DNA of 64,000 bases, from assembly GCA_947034885.2 (NCBI GenBank), contig OX344753.2, positions 23,204,347 to 23,268,346 on the forward strand. The letters run 5' to 3'. Origin of the DNA: Thuidium tamariscinum (taxonomy: Eukaryota > Streptophyta > Bryopsida > Hypnales > Thuidiaceae). Under the pieces are notes generated by a model. It was not told where the DNA came from, did not search any database, and worked only from the letters and a program-made list of their open reading frames with translations. Position 1 is the first letter of the stretch; the number at the start of each line of letters is the position of its first letter. Shown here piece after piece: positions 10,497 to 23,600 of the stretch. The position numbers were made by a program, and so were the translations under genes.

Positions 10497-13400
10497 CTAA
10501 CTTAGAGCTAAATGATTTAATATCCCACTAAGAAGGATCTTCTTGACTTCATTGAAACTGAAACTTGGGGCATGAATGAAGGCATCTATTGCTGACTCAA
10601 GGTTGCAAATGATTGTAAAAACAAAATAGAGATGCTTACAATTTGCCCATTAGCCTCGCTTGCCTAATGACTTTGTAGCCATTTCTTTGAAGTATGGACA
10701 TGAACACTCTGGAAATGATGAAATAGTAAGCATATATTGTTCAATTTTTGGCTCCAATCCAGAGTCAAGGCAAACAATGCAACCAAATCCAGGGTGAGGA
10801 ACCATTGTTACCCGACGAATGCATGCCTTCAGTGTAATTGCAGATGCACAATTGTTCGCGTGTTTTACTGTTGGTGCCTTTGGATTCCGACGAATGGTTT
10901 TCCCTGACCGAATTTTTGGATGCTCATCTGGTATACATGGAACAGGATAAGCAGAGACCAAATCTAAACCTGCTTCTCCACCAAACAGTCTTCGGGGTGA
11001 AATAACTTGACGTTGTGGAAGCTGAAAGCCAGCAGTTTCAAATGCCAAAATCTCTTGCTTTGACAAATTGGTACCTATTTTGACAGGCCATATGGCAGGG
11101 ACATTAGGTCTTGACAACACCCATTTCCGACTTGTACCCTTCACACAACGTTCAATGTCGTCATTGCAAAAGAAAAATTGCATTTGTTCATTTCGATTTT
11201 TCTTATAATTGGTCATCATTCCTGTATACGTTGGTGCTGCTGTAGCAATATTGCTTTGGACAATCCTTGCTGTACACTTCTTCTTCGAAATAGCTTGGAG
11301 GGCAAAGCAAGCCTTTGCTGAGGATTTAAGAAGCCTTGCAATGTGCCACTGAAACTCATCACAGTTGCTCTCTTGAATTGCTGACACATGAGGAACTCTG
11401 TAAGCAAAACCTTCTCTTAAATTGCCCTCAGTTGTCATCGGATCCTCCATCTCAGTATCTGCAGTTGGAATAACATCTTCAATAATAGGATTCAAATTTT
11501 GAGTGCCTATAGAGGCTCTCTTCGACCTCATTTGAATGCGTGGATGAGAAAAATTCACTTTGTCCAGGCGGTGTGAATCATATTCACAGCCCAATGGCAT
11601 ATCTGGCTTGCGTTTTTGTGATCCAAACACTTCTTCACCTTCAAGACGAGGCTCCCTATTGAGAAATTCTTTCACTTCTGGAATGTTGGACATAGCTTCA
11701 GTGAGCACCTTTGGATTCCCCGATCGTTGCACTGATCATTGGGCAACTCGGAGTAACAATTCTTCCTTTCCAGGTCCTGTTCCAGCTTGATCGCCTTTAA
11801 GATATTGATAATACTTGACCATTTGCATAAAGGCTCTTACATAGTCGTCAACAGTGGCAATGTATAAATCGTTTCCTCGATTTCCAGATTGTTGAAGCCA
11901 CTTGTTATGGACAGTTTCGGCTAAATTGCAAGAAGGCATTTCCGCGAGCTCAGATTCACTCAGATTCTGAAATGACAATGAAATCAAAAATGAAAATTTT
12001 GTTAGAAAAAGATATAAATGTATTGTAAGTATAACATTATTACTATTAATATTGATAGTATAACTAGTAATCAAAATAAGAAGGAAATTATAATATGAAT
12101 CAAGAAAAGACAATAAACTTTTTATCATCAAGGACAAAGAAAACAGACCTCCTTTTTAGTTCATGTCATTTTTTTATCAAAAAACTAGGAAAGGAGGTTA
12201 AGCTGTGCCATTGTCGTTGATGAAGTGGCAAGACATGCTAAATTATGTCTACTTTCAGTGTTACAAAAATAAAATGATTGAAGATTCAAATCTCATGATC
12301 TTTGTTGATAAGGATTATTGGTCTCTAATTTAATATAATTTTTTTGATTAATAATGCAATAAATAATAACCCATACTGTCTTTGATGATCTATTTATAGT
12401 AATTATAAGAATTGTAGTGAAATCATGTATACTATACATACATTTTCAAATTGACATTGTCCAAATGATTAGTAATGGTTATAAAATTAAATTTTGAATT
12501 TTTTGCTATAAATAGATTTAAACAAATAGATATTTGAAATAGAATAGATGAAGAATAGATACTTACAAGTTGTTCAAATCCTCCCCATTGGTGGTAACGG
12601 AAATGCCAGAACGATAGCCAAAGTTCCAATCGATGAAGTCCTTCTGTCGTAGCACCAGATGATAACCACTAAGCTTTGATGGCAAGATATCGAGTTTCTG
12701 ATTCTTCAGAGGAAATAGCATTCTTGTATTGTTTGCATAGCAAATGATGCTGATCTTGTAAGTCTGATTGAATATCAGCTTTTGTATGCTTTTCCATTGA
12801 TTGAGTTCAATGGAAAAGACAAGTCCTTTCTTGGTTTTCCATTGGAACATGAATGTCACTTGATCCATAGATTGTCCTCACAGCATTCCAATTTGCTTGG
12901 GCACTATCAGCCATAAATCCCTTGAATTTAAGGTGAGATACACCATGTCTTGCAAGAACCGAATTCAAGTTTTTCCAAAATACAATTTGAGCAGCACAGT
13001 CTTCAGATTGCATATCACAGACAGCAATAGTCATAACACGACAATACATGGAGTCGTAGACATGACATGCCATGGTAGTCCAACCTTTAACACGTTTAAC
13101 ATGATCAAACATTAACCAAGCATCCTGAAGGTCACCGTCGGGTTGCATTCGCTTGACCAAGTCTACTCCACTACTGGGTCCAACTTCCGACATTTTGAAG
13201 ATAAAAACTTTATCCATATCCGATCCTTGACCTGTAAATTTATTCTCTTGAACAAATGCCCCAGAGCTTGTACCCCTCAATTTTGTAATGCTATCCATAA
13301 CTCCAAACCTCCTTAAGTATTTGAATGAAGTTACCTCATTTCGAATATTTGGAGAGCTGAAATATTTGCACTTGTCAAGAACTGGAAGAAGTTCATCAAT

Positions 13401-14828
13401 GTTGAGGGTCTTCACTGGAACTCCATCTGGACGTAGCAATAATTCTCCCACAAGTTCTTTTGTAGCCTCTAACACAATTGAAGAGTTTGTCGCAACTGGT
13501 GTTCTCTCCATTTGTTCACCAATAAGAATATGGGTTCGCTCCTTGATGTCTCTGAGTTCACCATCTTTGACAAGATGTTGATGAATGCCAAGATGTACAA
13601 ATGCACAAGAGGATTTCTGTTTTTCAAACACATAATATACCCTTGCAGAACATCGAGCAATACAGGATGGAGGTTGCTTGCATATTTTACAAACAAGTGT
13701 TGATCCTTGAGGATGTGCACTTCCTACTTCAAATAGTGATGGTGTGAACCCTTCCCATTCTAGTTCATTGACAGGCTTGGTTCGATGAATACGACTAAGA
13801 AACTCACAACCCGGATTGATGCACTGAAGATGTCCTACACATGAAGATGTACGGAATGATAATCCCATGATGTTTGTTATATTTGTTGTAATAGTTTTAG
13901 ACCAGACATGCCCATCATACCGCTTATCCATCCCACTCATTTGCTTAGCTTGAGATAGAGCAGTGGAGGTAGTAAATGGTGGAAACTCAAAAATGACATC
14001 TCCATTGAAAGTTGGAGGTAATACGCTCACTCTATGAATAGTAATAGTGTCATAATCAATTTTTTTCAAGACATTTCTACATCCCTTCAATGTACGCAAT
14101 TCTCTTAAACAATCAATGACAGATGTAATAGATTCGTTGCTACTAGAGGGATTGGCAAATAATGGCTCATAAGAACTCGACAAAGCACTAGAGCTGGGCA
14201 AAGTACTTGAGCTGGGTAAAGTACTTGAGCTGGGTAAAGTACTTGAACTGGGTAAAGTACTTGAGCTGGGTAAAGTACTCGAGCTGGGCAAAGTACTAGA
14301 ATTGGGCAAAATACTAGAGCTTGGCAATGTACTAGAACTGGGCAAAGTACTAGAACTTGGTAAAGTTGACTCATGACATCGAATCTTAGAGCTTTGCAGT
14401 TGCTTAGGAGAATTGTCATCAGAATCATCACTTAGAATGGTGACATCATTCAAACCAGGCTCTAATTTAACTCGTGTTGTTAAAGGTGTTTCACGAGAGG
14501 ACGTAGAGGACTGACGAGGTGTAAAAACACTCGTAGAAGTTACCATAATGGATTCACGCAATCCATACACCCTAAATTGACCAGGCTTCAAATGCCACAA
14601 TCTACCAGCACCATCTGAAACAGGGACTTGATCAATTGTGTGAGTAAGGTCTCCACTTTGATCATCGAACACCTCTTCATCAATATAAAGTGAGTCCTCG
14701 TTCAACTGAAACCTAAGACTTAATCGAAACGCAGAAACCATAGCAAATCCATCTTTGCCTATTAGAAACGTTATTGGAATCCCTTCACCATTTGCCCTTA
14801 TAATAGCCATCTCTGTAAAGTCTACCAT
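10497..14828 (-). pseudogene. Mutator-like transposase (pseudogene, element 1)
   Basis: Two exons: 14828-12567 and 11966-10497, joined in phase through a GT-AG intron (donor GTAAGT, acceptor TTTCAG), giving about 1,243 codons. Parts in order: an N-terminal region; a Ser/Pro-rich minisatellite tract; a Cys/His cluster ending in HLGIHQHL that may be a WRKY/GCM-like zinc finger; a MULE core with Asp in WLMFDHVKR, Asp in FMADSAQANWNAVR and the CxxH motif CLFH; and, in exon 2, a SWIM zinc finger (CSC...NCKH). It would cut and rejoin transposon ends in the nucleus. Four in-frame stops break it: 12807-12809 (TGA where element 2 has Trp), 12669-12671 (TAG for Trp), 11736-11738 (TGA for Arg) and 10650-10652 (TAA). 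No frameshift is needed, so decay is recent. The start ATG is the first in the frame and aligns with the element-2 homologue. Confidence 0.85.
14176..14366 (-). repeat. 18-bp minisatellite inside the transposase
   Basis: About eleven copies of an 18-bp unit (plus strand GAGCTGGGTAAAGTACTT) encode in-frame repeats of STLPSS. The period is a multiple of three, so copy changes keep the frame. Element 2 lacks the expansion, so it arose in this lineage. Confidence 0.9.
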
Positions 14829-16040
14829 TGCTTAAAGATTGAAGTCTCATGAAGATACCATTCTAATTTACGTCCATACTGCACTCAGAAGAAATGAATT
14901 GAAAAGAAAGAGATTGTGCTGAAAACAAATATGTAGTTAGCAATTATGATGATGAAGTAGTTTACAACGGCTTTAGCAATAGTTAGGAAATCGTTTGAAA
15001 ATTTCTCAATGATGAATTCTGACAAGAGTTCAAGAAGTGACATTAATCTTGATCCCTTAAAAGAACCTCATTAGAAAAGAGAAGCAAACTAAAAACACCT
15101 AATGGTGACATACTGACATAGTAGACAATAAAATATAGTACCAAATTTATTAATAATAGTATAAACTTGAATAAATTAATTAGATTAATAAAAATCTAAT
15201 TATGAAAATAAACATGTCTCATGTTAATTAATTTAATAATGATTATGAATTATGAATTAAAAAATAAATGAAATATAGTATATGTTAAGATGTTGGTTTG
15301 AAGTGGTCAACATAGTTAGATTAGTGATGATCCGATTTTGAAAATAAACATGTCTAACATTAATTAATTTAATAATAAATATGAATTATGAATTAAAAAA
15401 TAAATGAAATATAGTATATGTGAAGATTTTAGTTTGAAGTGGCCTACATTAGAAGTGGCCCACATTAGAAGTAGCCGTCATTTGTATGAAACATGAACAA
15501 AGAATCAAAGGAAATACAAACATTTAAGTAGTGGGAGCGCCAAATCCACCTGCAGGTTTACGTTATAGTAGAAGATTGATAGAGTATTTTTACAAGAAAT
15601 AACATTTAGAATAACAGATCCGTCAGATTTCAAAATTTGAATAAACTTCAGACTTGTACAATTGTCATTTACCGTTGCCAGAGAGTTTAAGTTTTTCTTG
15701 TTAGTACATCTTGCTTACCATCTTTATTAAAGTTGTAGGACATCATTGTAATACTTCTTTGGTCTTGAAAGCGTTTTGAGTTTGTGTTACAGTAGCTATG
15801 CATCCAGTAGGTGATTTTTACTCTTGTTGTGAAAGAAGATTGTAGATTTGTGAGAGATGAGAATAATGCACCTTTGTCAATTTTTGAAGGCTTTGAATAG
15901 CTAAAAACATTATTTAAATTAAACTCAATGTTTGTTAGAACTATGTCTACAGCTAGTAGGGTTGAATGATAGATAATTTGGAGGTGATAGAGACGGTATT
16001 ATTGTGATGCTTGTTTCGGAATGTATGTGTGGTAGATCAG
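14829..16040. other. divergent intergenic region of the MULE
   Basis: Lies between the leftward transposase start and the rightward genes, so it should hold promoters for both. I see no sharply defined TATA box. A 136-bp tandem duplication at about 15204-15475 (each unit starting GAAAATAAACATGTCT) is the only clear structure. Confidence 0.55.
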
Positions 16041-16415
16041 ATGCTTGAAGAAATCAAGATCCTTAAGTCTCAGGTTGCAAGTAGGTTGATAAAAAAAAAG
16101 AGAAAAAGACGCAAACTATATTACACAACTCCGAAGGCCAGATCAAGAGCTAAGATGAGAGGGGCCAAAATTTTAAGTAGAGGAAAGCATAGCTATGGTG
16201 AGACCTCTAAAGCACTTGATTTTGGTGACCAAGAAGTGGCCGACATAGTTGATGACGGTATTTCATGTCTTGATAAGATTATTGAAGAACCAGTATCTAT
16301 GGTTGAAAGAGATGAGGACAACATACATGGCGAAGAAGACGATCAGAGTAAGGACAAGAGCGAGGACGAGAGTGACGAAGATAGCGAAGAACCTGCCCAA
16401 AGTAGAGAAGATTTG
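16041..16415 (+). CDS. possible exon, basic-then-acidic protein
   Basis: An open reading frame of 125 codons from ATG 16041 to a good splice donor (TTG|GTAAGT). The N-terminal half is basic, with a nuclear-localisation-like KKKRKRRK; the C-terminal half is very acidic and serine-rich (SEDESDEDSEE). It ends in phase 0. It could therefore splice onto either 17134 (preceded by TTGCTGCAG) or 17985, which would make it the true first exon of the ParB-methyltransferase gene. Alternatively it is a separate small gene of the element. I do not recognise a family. Confidence 0.4.
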
Positions 16416-16976
16416 GTAAGTATATCATATTATTTGATCATTTGAAGTTGATGTTTTAAATAAGATGTAGTGAGAATTTGTTTAGAAGAACACTTGTTAA
16501 GTACTTATTTACTAGTTCATTACATAACAAAGCCAAAAGATGCTTGAAAGTATAGAAGAATAGATACCAAAATGATTAGGTTGTTTGTTGAATTAGTATG
16601 AATTTTTTTTTGGTAGAGCTGCATTTGACAGGGAAGACCTTCTCGTGTATTTTAAGAAGACAATTCCAACGGTATATGGCACATAAAAATTGGATGGTTA
16701 TTGAATGTTTTATGGCATAAAAACGATTTCAGCAGATTGGAACCTGGTCTGAAATCTTCAGAATCGGAAGATTTTTAGGCAAATCTTGCCCGCGGACTTT
16801 TTTGTGAATTTTGACGATTTTTGTAAAATCAGTAGTGAGTCTAAAAATTCTGAAAAAATTTGGAGTGAACTGTAAGGTTATAATCTACATATGAAAAAAA
16901 TTTCAAACCAAATTACTCAAAATTACATTTGCTATTCAAAATAAAGCGCTGACCTAAATCTACCAATTTTGTACTC

Positions 16977-17001
16977 TTTTTTTTTTTTTTTTTTTTTTTT
17001 T
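16977..17001 (+). repeat. poly(T) tract
   Basis: Run of more than 20 T upstream of the first well-supported exon of the ParB-methyltransferase gene. It may act as a T-rich promoter or splice element, or be the poly(A) scar of an antisense insertion. Confidence 0.7.
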
Positions 17002-17090
17002 CCCCTTCCCCGAGGCCAACATTGCAAACCAGTCCAATCGTGCGTCGAAGTTGCTGAGGGTTTGGCGCAGAGGAAGATCACTCGTTGACG

Positions 17091-17638
17091 AGGCATCTTC
17101 TTTGCTTACGATTTGTGGCGATTGTTGCTGCAGATGGAAGAGGGAGAATTTGCAGAGCGGTCGGCAGTGGCTTCGCGTGGACCGCAAGAAGACACTCAGC
17201 CAGACATTGAAGTTTGTTTTCTCCTCTAATTTTTTCTCTGTCATTTCTAGTTCGAAGTTTTGTGCATTTTCGGGGGGGGCAGCAATTGCGGGACGTGCAG
17301 TTTTGAGGAGTCCTCGTTGACGAGGATACCCAAAACGGCGGCTACCCTAATCAACATTGGTTTGTTTACAGCCCTTTTGGGAAATCTTCGTTGACAAAAA
17401 AACCTAAAATTATACATTCTTTGTTTAGATCGTTAGGTTGAATTACACACGACTATTTCGAGGAGTCCTCGTTGACGAGGACACTCAAAACAACTTCGAA
17501 TCTAATTGAAAAATGCTAAGATTGTTGGGCTGTTCTTAACAAAAAAATTTTGAAGGACAATATTTGCACATTCTTTGGATCAATGCCAATGTTTTGGTTT
17601 GAACTATACTCAACTCATATAGTCCTCGTTGACGAGGC
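17091..17638 (+). promoter_or_regulatory. array of CCTCGT-TG-ACGAGG palindromes
   Basis: The 16-mer TCCTCGTTGACGAGGA occurs at 17311-17326 and 17466-17481, with one terminal base changed at 17623-17638, and as a 12-bp core (CTCGTTGACGAG) at 17091-17102. A decayed version is at 17385. Seven-base arms flank a TG spacer. The last three are 155-157 bp apart inside a badly diverged tandem repeat, yet the palindromes are nearly unchanged. They span the 5' untranslated region and first intron of a gene encoding a ParB-like domain. A binding site for that protein or for the transposase is my inference. Confidence 0.6.
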
Positions 17639-20600
17639 TGTCCATAACTTGTATTACTTTAGGCTGAATTTTGAGAAGAGATGTCATTTCATGATTTCTT
17701 TGTAGCTTCTCTAGTTTTCTAATAGAATGAGTTTTTAGCTGATTTTAGCTGATTTTAGCCGTTTACTTCAATTCAAACGAAATTGGATATGCATTATGGA
17801 AATTTTTTAGAGCTTTGAGATTATTTAGGAATTCAGTTGTCAATGTTGTTGTATTTGTGTTGTCTTATTTGTATACTACGATGCTGTAAACAAGAATCAA
17901 GAATGAGTTCATTTTCCTTTCATCTTCATTTATAAATAATGGAGGACTTATGTCAAGTTTTCTTCAATGATTTCAACTAATCAGATGAATGAAGAAGAAG
18001 AAACTGAAATCACATATGTCGAGGAGGAAGAAGGTGAGAACAACAATGATGGTGAGAGAGTTGTTACAAGAGAAACGGGAAGAGTTGCACTTCCAATTGT
18101 TGAGGTAAATGAAATTTCTACATGTTCTCAACTTCATGTCCTTTCCATTACTTTGTGTATGTACAATTATTCAAAACAACAAGTTTTAAATGTAAATCAC
18201 TCTCTTCTCTAATGCCATTTTATCTATCATTTTTTTGAAGGTTGCATCTATTGATCTTGAAGATGATGAACCAAGATGTGAATGTCCAGCTGATGTAACA
18301 AGTGTATTGGAGAGTGAGCAACTCCACCGCAAACAGCTTAAAGTGGACACTACAGGACTCATCAATACATTGCGTATCCAACCAGTTTCTAGATCACGCC
18401 TTGAGATACCTCTTTGTCAAATGATTGTTATGGACGAGGTTCGACCGGTTGGTGAAATGGATGTTCAGAGATTGGAGAGTGAGTTTATGACTGGCTATCG
18501 AGATGGTGATCGGGTTCTATATATATCACCATACAACAATTTCGAAAAAACTATGGACGTGACTGAAGAAGAAATTGCAAGGTGGAGTCCTCATTGGCAA
18601 CATGTGAATGAGGAGTTTGAGAAAGAGTTGATGGCTGATGATGACCTTGCCCAATTGAGAGGCAAGATGTTTTATGTATGGGATGGAAATCATCGTGTCT
18701 CGGCATGGATGCGACACATCACCAACTATCATCCTACAGAACTTGATTGGCATTGGCGAGTTCATTGCATTATATTGGATCCAAGAGGTCAAGTGGCAAA
18801 CTTGCTAAATGCAATGAGTGATATTAACTGGTATGTTTCTTATTCTATTTAAATTTATTTGTGAAGAATCTAAATATGAATTCATTGCCATGAAATTTGA
18901 TTTCATTCTCATGCAAATGCATTGTATAATGTGTAGGTCTACTGAGCATGATCATGTGAAGAGTACAATTCCAGCTCGATTGCGGCGAATTCGAAATTTT
19001 GGAGTTTTACCTCTTGCTGATTTCAAGGACCTTATATCTCCTGAAGAGTACCAATACTGTGAGAAGGTGAAGGCAATGAGACCGAGTTGATTTTCTTTGA
19101 CAGTCAATGTCTTCATCTCCTTTTTGTATAAGGTGCAATCACATTTTCAATTTGTTTTTCTTGCAACATTTATATGTCATTTCTGTAATTTCTTTGACAT
19201 TCTTTTGATATTGTAATATCTTTGACAATCCTTTAGCATTGTAATTTCTGTGATTTTTTTGACATTGTAATTTCTGAAATTTCTTTTGACATTATAAGTT
19301 TCAGTTTGTGGTTTCTGAAATTTCTGTAGTTCCCTTGATAGTGTGATTTCTGAAATTTCTGTAGTTCCTTTGATAGTGTGATTTCTGAAATTTCTGTAGT
19401 TCCCTTGATAGTGTGATTTCTGAAATTTCTGTAGTTCCTTTGATAGTGTGATTTCTGAGATTTCTGTAGTTCCATTGATAGTGTGATTTCTGAATTTTTT
19501 GTAGTTCCCTTGATAGTGTGATTTCTGAATTTTTTGTAGTTCCCTTGATAGTGTGATTTCTGAATTTTTTGTAGTTCCCTTGATAGTGTGATTTCTGAAA
19601 TTTTTGTAGTTCTCTTGATAGTGTGGTTTCTGAAATTTTTGTAGTTCCCTTGATAGTGTGATTTTTGAAATTTTTGTAGTTCCCTTGACAATGTGATTCC
19701 TAAGATTTTTGTAGTTCCTTTGATAGTGTGATTTCTGAAATTTTTGTAGTTCCTTTGATAGTGTGATTCCTAAGATTTCTGTAGTTCCTTTGATAGTGTG
19801 ATTTCTGAAATTTTTGTAGTTTTCTTGACAATGTGATTTCTGAAATTGTTGTAGTTCCGTTGATAGTGTGATTTCTGAAATTTTTGTAGTTCCTTTGGCA
19901 TTGTAAGTTTTAGTTTATAGAAAGTCTATTCTATAATAAATTTTGAAGTCCTCTATTTATATGATTTCTTTGACATTGTGATTTCTGAAATCTTTTGTAA
20001 TTCTTGTGACATTGTAATTTCTGTAGTGGCTTTGACATTGTAATTTCTGAAATTTTTGTTATTCTATGAACATTGTCAATTCTATGATTTCTTTCACATT
20101 GTAATTCCTGAATTTCCTTTGACATAGTAATTTTTGTAATTTTCAATTGTAGCGGGAGATTGCATTGGCCGCCGATGAAGCAGCTCGAGAGTACACGATG
20201 CGGACACCACTCCAAGAGAGGACTGCTCCAGGCATTTGGGAAGCAATGAAAAATGCCTCAGACAAGTTTGTCAAAGCTGTTCATGCCAAAGACTTTGACA
20301 AATACCTAGCGGTGGCAAATCCAAAGAACGGAAATGATTTTCTCAAAGAGGTATGAGTTCATTTGTATTCCATTTAAACTTGTAATCTCTGAATTTATCT
20401 ATACATTGCATCATTTCAATCTAATATAAATGTTTTTATGTGCTCAGATTGATAGACACTTCAGTGAATATCCAAATCTTGAAATGACGATTGAAAAACT
20501 TCAAAAAATTGCCACCGCTAACATTGAAGCAAAACACAAGGCACGGTGGTTAAGGTGGTGGAATGCATCCTTGACGGTTCGACAATCTTATCGCTTTCCA

Positions 20601-23600
20601 GGATCCAAGGATAAAGACCTCTTTTGGGATTCTTGGATCAATAAAGCATCTTTTTGGGCTGAGGTATTGTATTGTGACCGCAAATCATTTCTTTCTTGCA
20701 CTTATTATGATTTCATTTTATTGTATTTTTAACATTCTTCATTTCATTTTAATAGATGGAGGAGGCGGTTGTTAAGATGGTTACAAACATTTGCAAAGAT
20801 GAAAACATTGTCGTAGATTGGACCATACAAGGTGTTCGAAAGCCCTCTGATTATATGGAGAGTTGGCGCATTTTGCTTTGGGACAAAGCATTTATCTCGT
20901 TCTTTGGAAACAAAGATCAGAAACTCTATACAAAGAAGTCTGTATTTAAAGAGTTCCCTGGAGCTGAGAGTGCAGTGAGACGTATTGTATACAGGTACTA
21001 TCATGCTATTGCACTTATCTACTTGCTTTAATATTTATTATGTAGTTTCTATTGTTTCTTATTTTTGGTTCCTATTTGTTACCTTTACTTCTAAAAGTTG
21101 ATGAAAATGCTTTGTTTGTTCTTATTGTTTTCATTCATGAATTACTTGCCAATCATGACATTTGTCTCCTTGACTTCAGGTACTTCATGCGGGTTCTACT
21201 TCCCAAAAATGCAATTTCAGCAGAAGCTGTACCACCCTTTTTCCTTTCTTGGTTGCAAAAAGACTCTGATCTTTGTATGTTTACATTTGAGCAATTGAAG
21301 AAGTTCAAAGCTACACATTTGGAAGCGGGAGGGTGGTACCTTGATTGTCATCGGAATTACACCCCTAACTCAGAGGTTGCAGAGAGGACAGCTTTTGATG
21401 GTGGACAACTTGCTATTCTTGACCCTGACGATGCAGAAGAAGTCAATCAACCACAAGAGAAGGCACCAAAGAAAAAGCGGCTCACAAAGAAGGAGAAGGA
21501 AGAGATGGAGAGGGTGGCCAAAGAGAAGGCGAAGAAAGAGAAGGCAGAGAAAGAAGAAGCCGAAAGACAGAAGTCTCAAGCAAATGAGCTTGTAGCCGCG
21601 CCTTCACAGAGTCATGAGACTACCCCCATGTCAGACCAAGGCCATGATGATGGCCTTACACCTGCTGCTCCAGATTCTTCTTTATCGAATGTTGTTCATG
21701 CCACTGGTAATCGAATTCGAAAGAAGAAACGATTCATGTTCCCTTCAGCCAGCTCTTCAATGATAGAGCCTAAAGACTCTCTTCATGTCTTTGTAGAGTG
21801 CACTTCTCTCATCACTGTCTTGAATAGTTTACAAGAGTCCACTGGCCCTAATCCTCGATGGATAAGGTTGCATGACACTATAGCTAAGGTATTGTATTCT
21901 CAACTTAATTCCAACATTTCATCTTTTATGGCATTGCTTTGAAGGTTTTAATTCTAACTTTACATGTATGAAATGTGCAGATTAGTGCTACTCGCAATCG
22001 TACTGTCACATCCGACTTTTGCAAAGAATACAAGCATACAGGACTTGATTTGATCATTGCAGACATTCCAGAGAATCTACCTGTTCCAGGTCTTTCAACT
22101 TCAATTCCAGAGTGGAACGCGCGCAAAGAAAATTATGTTGAGACTTTCTTTGAGATGGCTGATATATATTTGCATGATGATGGTGCCCTCCTACTCATAC
22201 ATTGTGATGACCGAAGATTGCTAAAAGAAGTTGATGAGTTGGCCGACCAGTATGACATGAAGTTGGCCAAAGATTGGTGGGGAATCAATGAGCTACATCT
22301 TGCATCTGCACGGGATCCATCATTAACGGTAAATGAAAAAGTTTATGTGACTTCTTTGACATTGTGATTTCTGAAATTTTCTGTAATTCCCTTGACATTG
22401 AAATTCATGTGATTTCTGAAATTTTTGTAATTCCCTTGACATTGTAATTTCTATTATTTCTTTGACATTGTGATTTCTAAAATTTCCTTTGACATTGTAC
22501 ATTTTAGTTTGTAGGAATTTATAGAAAGTCTACTCTATCCTTAACTTTGAAGTCCTTCATTTTGGTGATTTCTTTGACATTGTGATTTCTGAAATTTTTG
22601 TAATTTCCTTAACATTGTAATATCTGCAATTTCCTTGACATTGTAATTTCTGAAATTTTCTTTGACATTGTAAGTTTTAATTTGTGAGTAGTTTGTAGGA
22701 AGTTGTAGAAAGTCTATCCAAAAATAAACTTTGAAGTCCTTCGTTTTGGTGATTTATTTGACATTGTGATTTGTGAAATTTTTGTAATTTCCTTAACATT
22801 GTAATATCTGCAATTTCCTTGACATTGTAGTTTCTGAAATTTTCTTTGACATTGTAAGTTTTAGTTTGTGAGTAGTTTGTAGGAAGTTGTAGAAAGTCTA
22901 TCCAAAAATAAACTTTAAAGTCCTTCGTTTTGGTGATTTATTTGACATTGTGATTTGTGAAATTTTTGTAATTTCCTTAACATTGTAATATCTGCAATTT
23001 CCTTGACATTGTAGTTTCTGAAATTTTCTTTGACATTGTAAGTTTTAATTTGTGAGTAGTTTGTAGGAAGTTGTAGAAAGTCTATCCAAAAATAAACTTT
23101 AAAGTCCTTCGTTTTGGTGATTTATTTGACATTGTGATTTGTGAAATTTTTGTAATTTCCTTAACATTGTAATATCTGCAATTTCCTTGACATTGTAGTT
23201 TCTGAAATTTTCTTTGACATTGTAAGTTTTAGTTTGTGAGTAGTTTGTAGGAAGTTGTAGAAAGTCTATCCTAAAATAGACTTTGAAGTCCTTTGTTTTG
23301 ATGATTTATTTGACATTGTGATTTGTGAAATTTTTGTAATTTCCTTAACATTGTAATAACTGCAATTTCCTTGACATTGTAATTTCTGAAATTTTCTTTG
23401 ACATTGTAAGTTTTAGTTTGTGAGTAGTTTGTAGAAAGTTATAGAAAGTCTATCCTAAAATAGACTTACAAAGTCCTTTGTTTTAATGATTTATTTGACA
23501 TTGTGATTTCTGAAATTTTTGTAGTTCCCTTGACATAGTGATTTCTGAAATTTCTGTAGCTCTCTTGATATTGTAATTTCTGAGATACAGTTCTTTCTAA

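Noticed and set aside
19233-19691. 152-codon minus-strand protein with HYQGNYKNFRN-type repeats
   Set aside because: It is a translation of the 34-bp intronic minisatellite.
22340-23590. CRISPR-like array
   Set aside because: Repeats are contiguous satellite units without unique spacers, and lie within an intron of a eukaryotic gene.
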